This document shows, piece by piece, positions 60,589-64,000 of a DNA stretch of 64,000 nt. Numbering within the stretch: position 1 is the stretch's first letter; every line of letters begins with the position of its first letter. The stretch spans positions 14,450,426 to 14,514,425 of the forward strand of contig VZDJ01000346.1 of assembly GCA_008694505.1 (NCBI GenBank), given 5' to 3'. Position numbers and translations under genes: made by a program. Origin of the DNA: Cyanoderma ruficeps (lineage: Eukaryota; Chordata; Aves; Passeriformes; Timaliidae). The notes beneath the pieces were generated by a model. The model was not told the origin of the DNA. It saw only the letters and a program-made list of their open reading frames with translations, and ran no database searches.

Positions 60589-60752
60589 AAAATTCTTTGC
60601 TGTGAGGGTGGTGAGTCACTGGAACAGGCTGTCCAGAGAAGTTGTGAATGCCACATCCCTGGAAGTGTTTAAGGTCAGGTTGGATGGAGCTCTGACAAAC
60701 CCAGTCTAGTGGAAAGTGTTCCTGCCCATGTCTGGGGATTGAAACTAGATGA
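60589..60752 (+). mobile_element. CR1 LINE 3' UTR fragment abutting the preceding tip
   Basis: AAATTCTTTGCTGTGAGGGT, GAGTCACTGGAACAGGCTG, TCCAGAGAAGTTGTGAATGC and CCCTGGAAGTGTTTAAGGTC, followed by a GGTTGGATGGAGC box, are in CR1 3' UTR order. In one CR1 this segment comes before the tip, so here the order is inverted and two separate copies must be present. Confidence 0.88.
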
Positions 60753-61154
60753 AGAATCTGTATTTCATTGTATCTCAACAATACGTGAAGCTGGAATGTG
60801 TTTTGGGTGTGATAGTAGCAGAATTGTGGGTGGAAGAACAAATTTTTTCCAAATGAAGATGCTTCATGCCCAGAATAACACATTCTTATCTCTTGCAGTA
60901 TGAGCTCTGGTGACAAGTACAGAACTGAGCAATGCTACACTGTAATTAAAGATGACACAGCACGTTGTTATTTAACAACAATATTTGCCTATAAACATCT
61001 TATTCTTGTCATCTGTCTACTTACTATTAACTAGAAATCTGGAGTGACAGGGTGCTGAGAAGAACAAGCATTTAGCACAGACTTTTATTTCTCCATCATC
61101 AGTTCAGACTTGGACTTCATGTTGAGAAGCCATCGTTTAGGAGCATTTTCTTAC
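60753..61154. other. Intronic sequence 3' of the orphan exon candidate
   Basis: Nothing is recognised apart from the GTAAGA donor-like site at its right edge (minus strand). Confidence 0.6.
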
Positions 61155-61293
61155 CCTGTGATTTCAAATCGTTTCACATAGGATGCATATTTCATCACAA
61201 AATCAGCCGTACGACTGGCACTAAGTGCATCAGTGTTGATTATATCTTTAGAGAGTGGAGATTGAATGCTGCAAGTGGCAACAGTATCTGGTC
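61155..61293 (-). CDS. Candidate orphan exon, 139 bp, unrecognised protein
   Basis: This is an exon-shaped open segment on the same strand as CSMD3, about 33 kb upstream of the Sushi exon. Seen: on the minus strand a pyrimidine-rich acceptor ending ttcttttag precedes it and a GGGTAAGA donor follows. Between them 45 complete codons are open, with two extra bases at each end. The peptide begins PDTVATCSIQSPLSKD and ends ASYVKRFEIT; it is mixed polar with a single Cys and looks protein-like rather than low-complexity. I do not recognise the family; it is neither CUB nor Sushi. Its exit phase (two bases) does not match the entry phase of the Sushi exon, which needs one base, so direct splicing would shift frame. 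It could be an exon of another gene nested in the intron, a frame-shifting alternative exon, an exon relic, or chance: a 45-codon open frame alone is not rare. Confidence 0.35.
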
Positions 61294-64000
61294 CTAAAAG
61301 AACTAAGAACAAATTGCTTAGAAGCACACTGACAGAAGAGTAAGGGTAGAACAACATTAATGGCAAATTCAGTAAAAAAAAATCTTTTGTGATCCTAATT
61401 TTTTTTTCTTCTTTAATCGTGCAATAAATATATAACAATGTCTCCTAGTCTTCTAATTATTTTTTTTTTTTAATATGAAAGCAGTAGGATTGTTTTCTGA
61501 TGTCAGGTTTCTTCATTTTCTCAATACACACTTCAGATGTATGCTATTCTATAGCATGGGAACTGAAGAATGTAAAATTAAAAACAAAAGGAAAGAAGGT
61601 ATAAAAATTCCGCACCAAAACTTCAGCTGATACTTTAATGGGTTTTCTTTTAAATATTCCCTTGGTATTATTTTCACAAAATGTTTTTTAAATGTTACAT
61701 TCTACATGTAATGTACTAATTTCTTTTTATTATGTAATCTTCAGGAATTTTAAATATAAAATCTATCAATAATTAATCACAAATTCATCCATTTATCCAA
61801 AGTCAAGAATTCATTATGATTTTTTCTTAGAATAAATATCTGTTTTAAAAAATAGGTTTTGAAATTTTAAAATAATTTTTTAAATTTTTTCAATATTTTT
61901 GATCTTTCTAAATACATCTACAGTATTTATCTCAGATAAGCAGCTTAGCCAAATAATTTTTAACTGTAACATGCCACTGGTGGTCCATGAAATGTTTGTG
62001 GCCTATTGTCAGCTGGCAAAGGAATTACTTTTTCTTTATGGTGTTCAGGGATTCAAAGGAGAATGGCTCTTCCAGAGAGAAGATCAATATTTATTTGATT
62101 TAATTATTTCATATATATATGTAATTTAATTAGAAATTGCTTTCAATCATTTAAACTTTTTTTTCAAATTGTAAGGCATTTGACTGACCATCTGGTTCAC
62201 AGTATTATTATTCATCCATCTCAAAGCTCTCTACATTTGCACTGAGATTTGCTTGCATGACCTCATAGGCTATTGAGAAATTCTCTGCTAAGAGCTGGTC
62301 AAAGAAGCAAATCTCTAAAAAATTTCATTTTATTTTAATAGGCAGAGAATGCCAGTGCTGAGTAAGCAATTGGTTTGCCCTTCATGTCAAAATAAAACTT
62401 TTCATAATCATCACTGAAAGATTACACTGGTATTGTTCAGGATGATGTTAGTGACTGACATAACTGGATGCTTCAAGTTCACCTATTTCCAAGAATATTA
62501 CATGGCACATAAATTTTGCTCTACAGTATGAATATCTTTTATAGACCTGAGTGTCCAAATATGAACTATAAATTTAGCTCATGTGAAAAACTTGCAAATT
62601 CTGAAAATCTGTTAAGATGACAAAATGAGTCTTTTAGGTTACAGTTCTGTATTATTCTGTATTATGTTCTGTTCATAAATAAATTTCTCCATCTGTAGAG
62701 ATCCTGTCTTTTGAAGAGTTTTTAAGATTGCATGCTGGCATACTGAACCTGTTCTTGCAGATCTCTATATTTTGATATATTGCTACAGAAGTTCTGTCAA
62801 AGCTATCACAAATCAAAGCCAAAATGCTATCAAAAACTAAATGCAGATTGAAGGATTAAGCCATGTAGTTCTACATGTGTAAGTGGTACTTATCAGTAGT
62901 CTCATTTTTATTAATTGTGTGGATATTTCAAAGTCTGCTATTGTGAATTACTATTTCAAAGTTTCATTGAACTGTAACTTAAATTTTGAAGGAAGCACCT
63001 GCTTATAAACATGGAGCTGCATTTAATTAGGTACTTTAATGAGCAGTACGTACTAGTTTCTGCAGAATACTGTTTCAGCTATATTGGATTACAGTTATCA
63101 CTGCTTGTCTAGACATGGGATCAAAATGTGAATCTTAAATTTGATTGCCTTAAGGTTGTGGGGTTTTTCTGGTGGGTTTTTGTTTGTTTGTTTGTTTATT
63201 TTTTGTTTTTTTGTTGTTTTTTTTTTTTCCCAGGGTCTTGTACTTAACAATACAACAGTCCAACAGCTGAAGAATATGAGTTCACCAAGTACGCCTTAGA
63301 ATCTCTTGGGAAATCTCTTTCAAGACTTGCAGTATATATTGGATTATTCTTTAAATGAAAAATGACATTGAAAATATAAGGAAAAAAAACTCTAAAGTAA
63401 GGCTGACATATAATTAAGATTTCAAATTAATCACTGTCTTAGTTAAGCTTCAGTATGAGGCATGTATCAAAATGATAAATTGCATGACCATAAGTTGACA
63501 AATATGGCTTATTTAACAACATTATTCTGAAAGAAATAAATTAAACAGAACATTGAAAAAGTAAGTGGATTTTTACCAGACTAAAGGAGAGACATCTTTT
63601 TCTTTTCCTAATTAAGTTTTTCTCAAGGTAGAAGAAATGATAGGTTATTCATTGACTTTTCACTTTCAAAGAATGACTTTTTTTTGCAAATGTTAAAGCA
63701 AATAAATATATTTTCATTCACTTTTTCTGAAACAAAATTAAGCATGTTCTGTGGCTCTCCAATCAACATATTTTTTTTAAAGATTTATCAAAGAAAATTT
63801 AGCACTCAACAACCACTAAAGTCTAACTGCTAATTATGGTAGAATAAAACACTAGATCTATAATCAAGCACACGTGCATGAGCTTTTTTCCTAAAAATTA
63901 TATGTTATTTTTTGAACAAGAGAACAGGGAAGAGAATGACAAGTCTATTTAGATGTGTTTATCACATATTCCCCTCAAAATAGGATGACAAATATCTGGC
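61294..64000. other. AT-rich intronic sequence, no gene seen
   Basis: The left edge holds the acceptor-like TTCTTTTAG of the orphan exon candidate (minus strand). Short T and A runs are common. The open frame at 61899-62129 has no domain. No CUB1 exon of CSMD3 is recognised to the window end. Confidence 0.6.
63153..63230. repeat. T/G-rich low-complexity tract
   Basis: GGGTTTTT, (TTTG)n and a long T run follow one another, ending in CCCAGGG. Confidence 0.85.

Overview
This is a vertebrate nuclear window, almost certainly from a bird. It is AT-rich, almost gene-free, and littered with 5'-truncated CR1 LINE copies on both strands plus single LTRs of several avian endogenous retrovirus families. 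The one confidently recognised coding segment is a 195-bp exon on the minus strand (27833-28027). It encodes the first Sushi/CCP domain of a CUB-and-Sushi giant membrane protein. The sequence fits CSMD3 clearly better than what I recall of CSMD1, so the window is read as the large 5' introns of avian CSMD3, transcribed right to left.

Layout. 1-660: CpG-rich block with a seven-unit 40-bp minisatellite. 661-9609: AT-rich intron with an LTR fragment (2338-2703) and four CR1 pieces. 9610-11165: a roughly 1.09-kb solo LTR followed by a CR1. 11166-22520: intron with two CR1 3' ends. 22521-23324: an 804-bp solo LTR with a 4-bp target duplication. 23325-27832: intron with an antisense CR1 that keeps decayed reverse transcriptase. 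27833-28027: the CSMD3 exon. 28028-54934: long intron with two more solo LTR candidates (33966-34446, 5-bp duplication; 42681-43224, 6-bp duplication), one CR1 and simple repeats. 54935-56695: a cluster of two CR1s flanking an unclassified GC-rich stretch. 56696-64000: intron with two abutting CR1 3' ends and one exon-like open segment (61155-61293, minus strand) that I could not assign.

How it fits together. Only the Sushi exon has an assignable protein function: it lies in the extracellular part of a synaptic/neuronal adhesion-type protein. The CUB1 exon that must precede it is not visible between 28028 and 64000, so it probably lies upstream of the window. No RNA gene, CRISPR array, operon or other novel system was found. 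The points most worth checking are the orphan exon, whose splice phases do not match the Sushi exon, the CpG-rich minisatellite, and the three LTRs with different duplication lengths. Repeat limits are estimated by eye from remembered consensus patterns and may be off by tens of bases.
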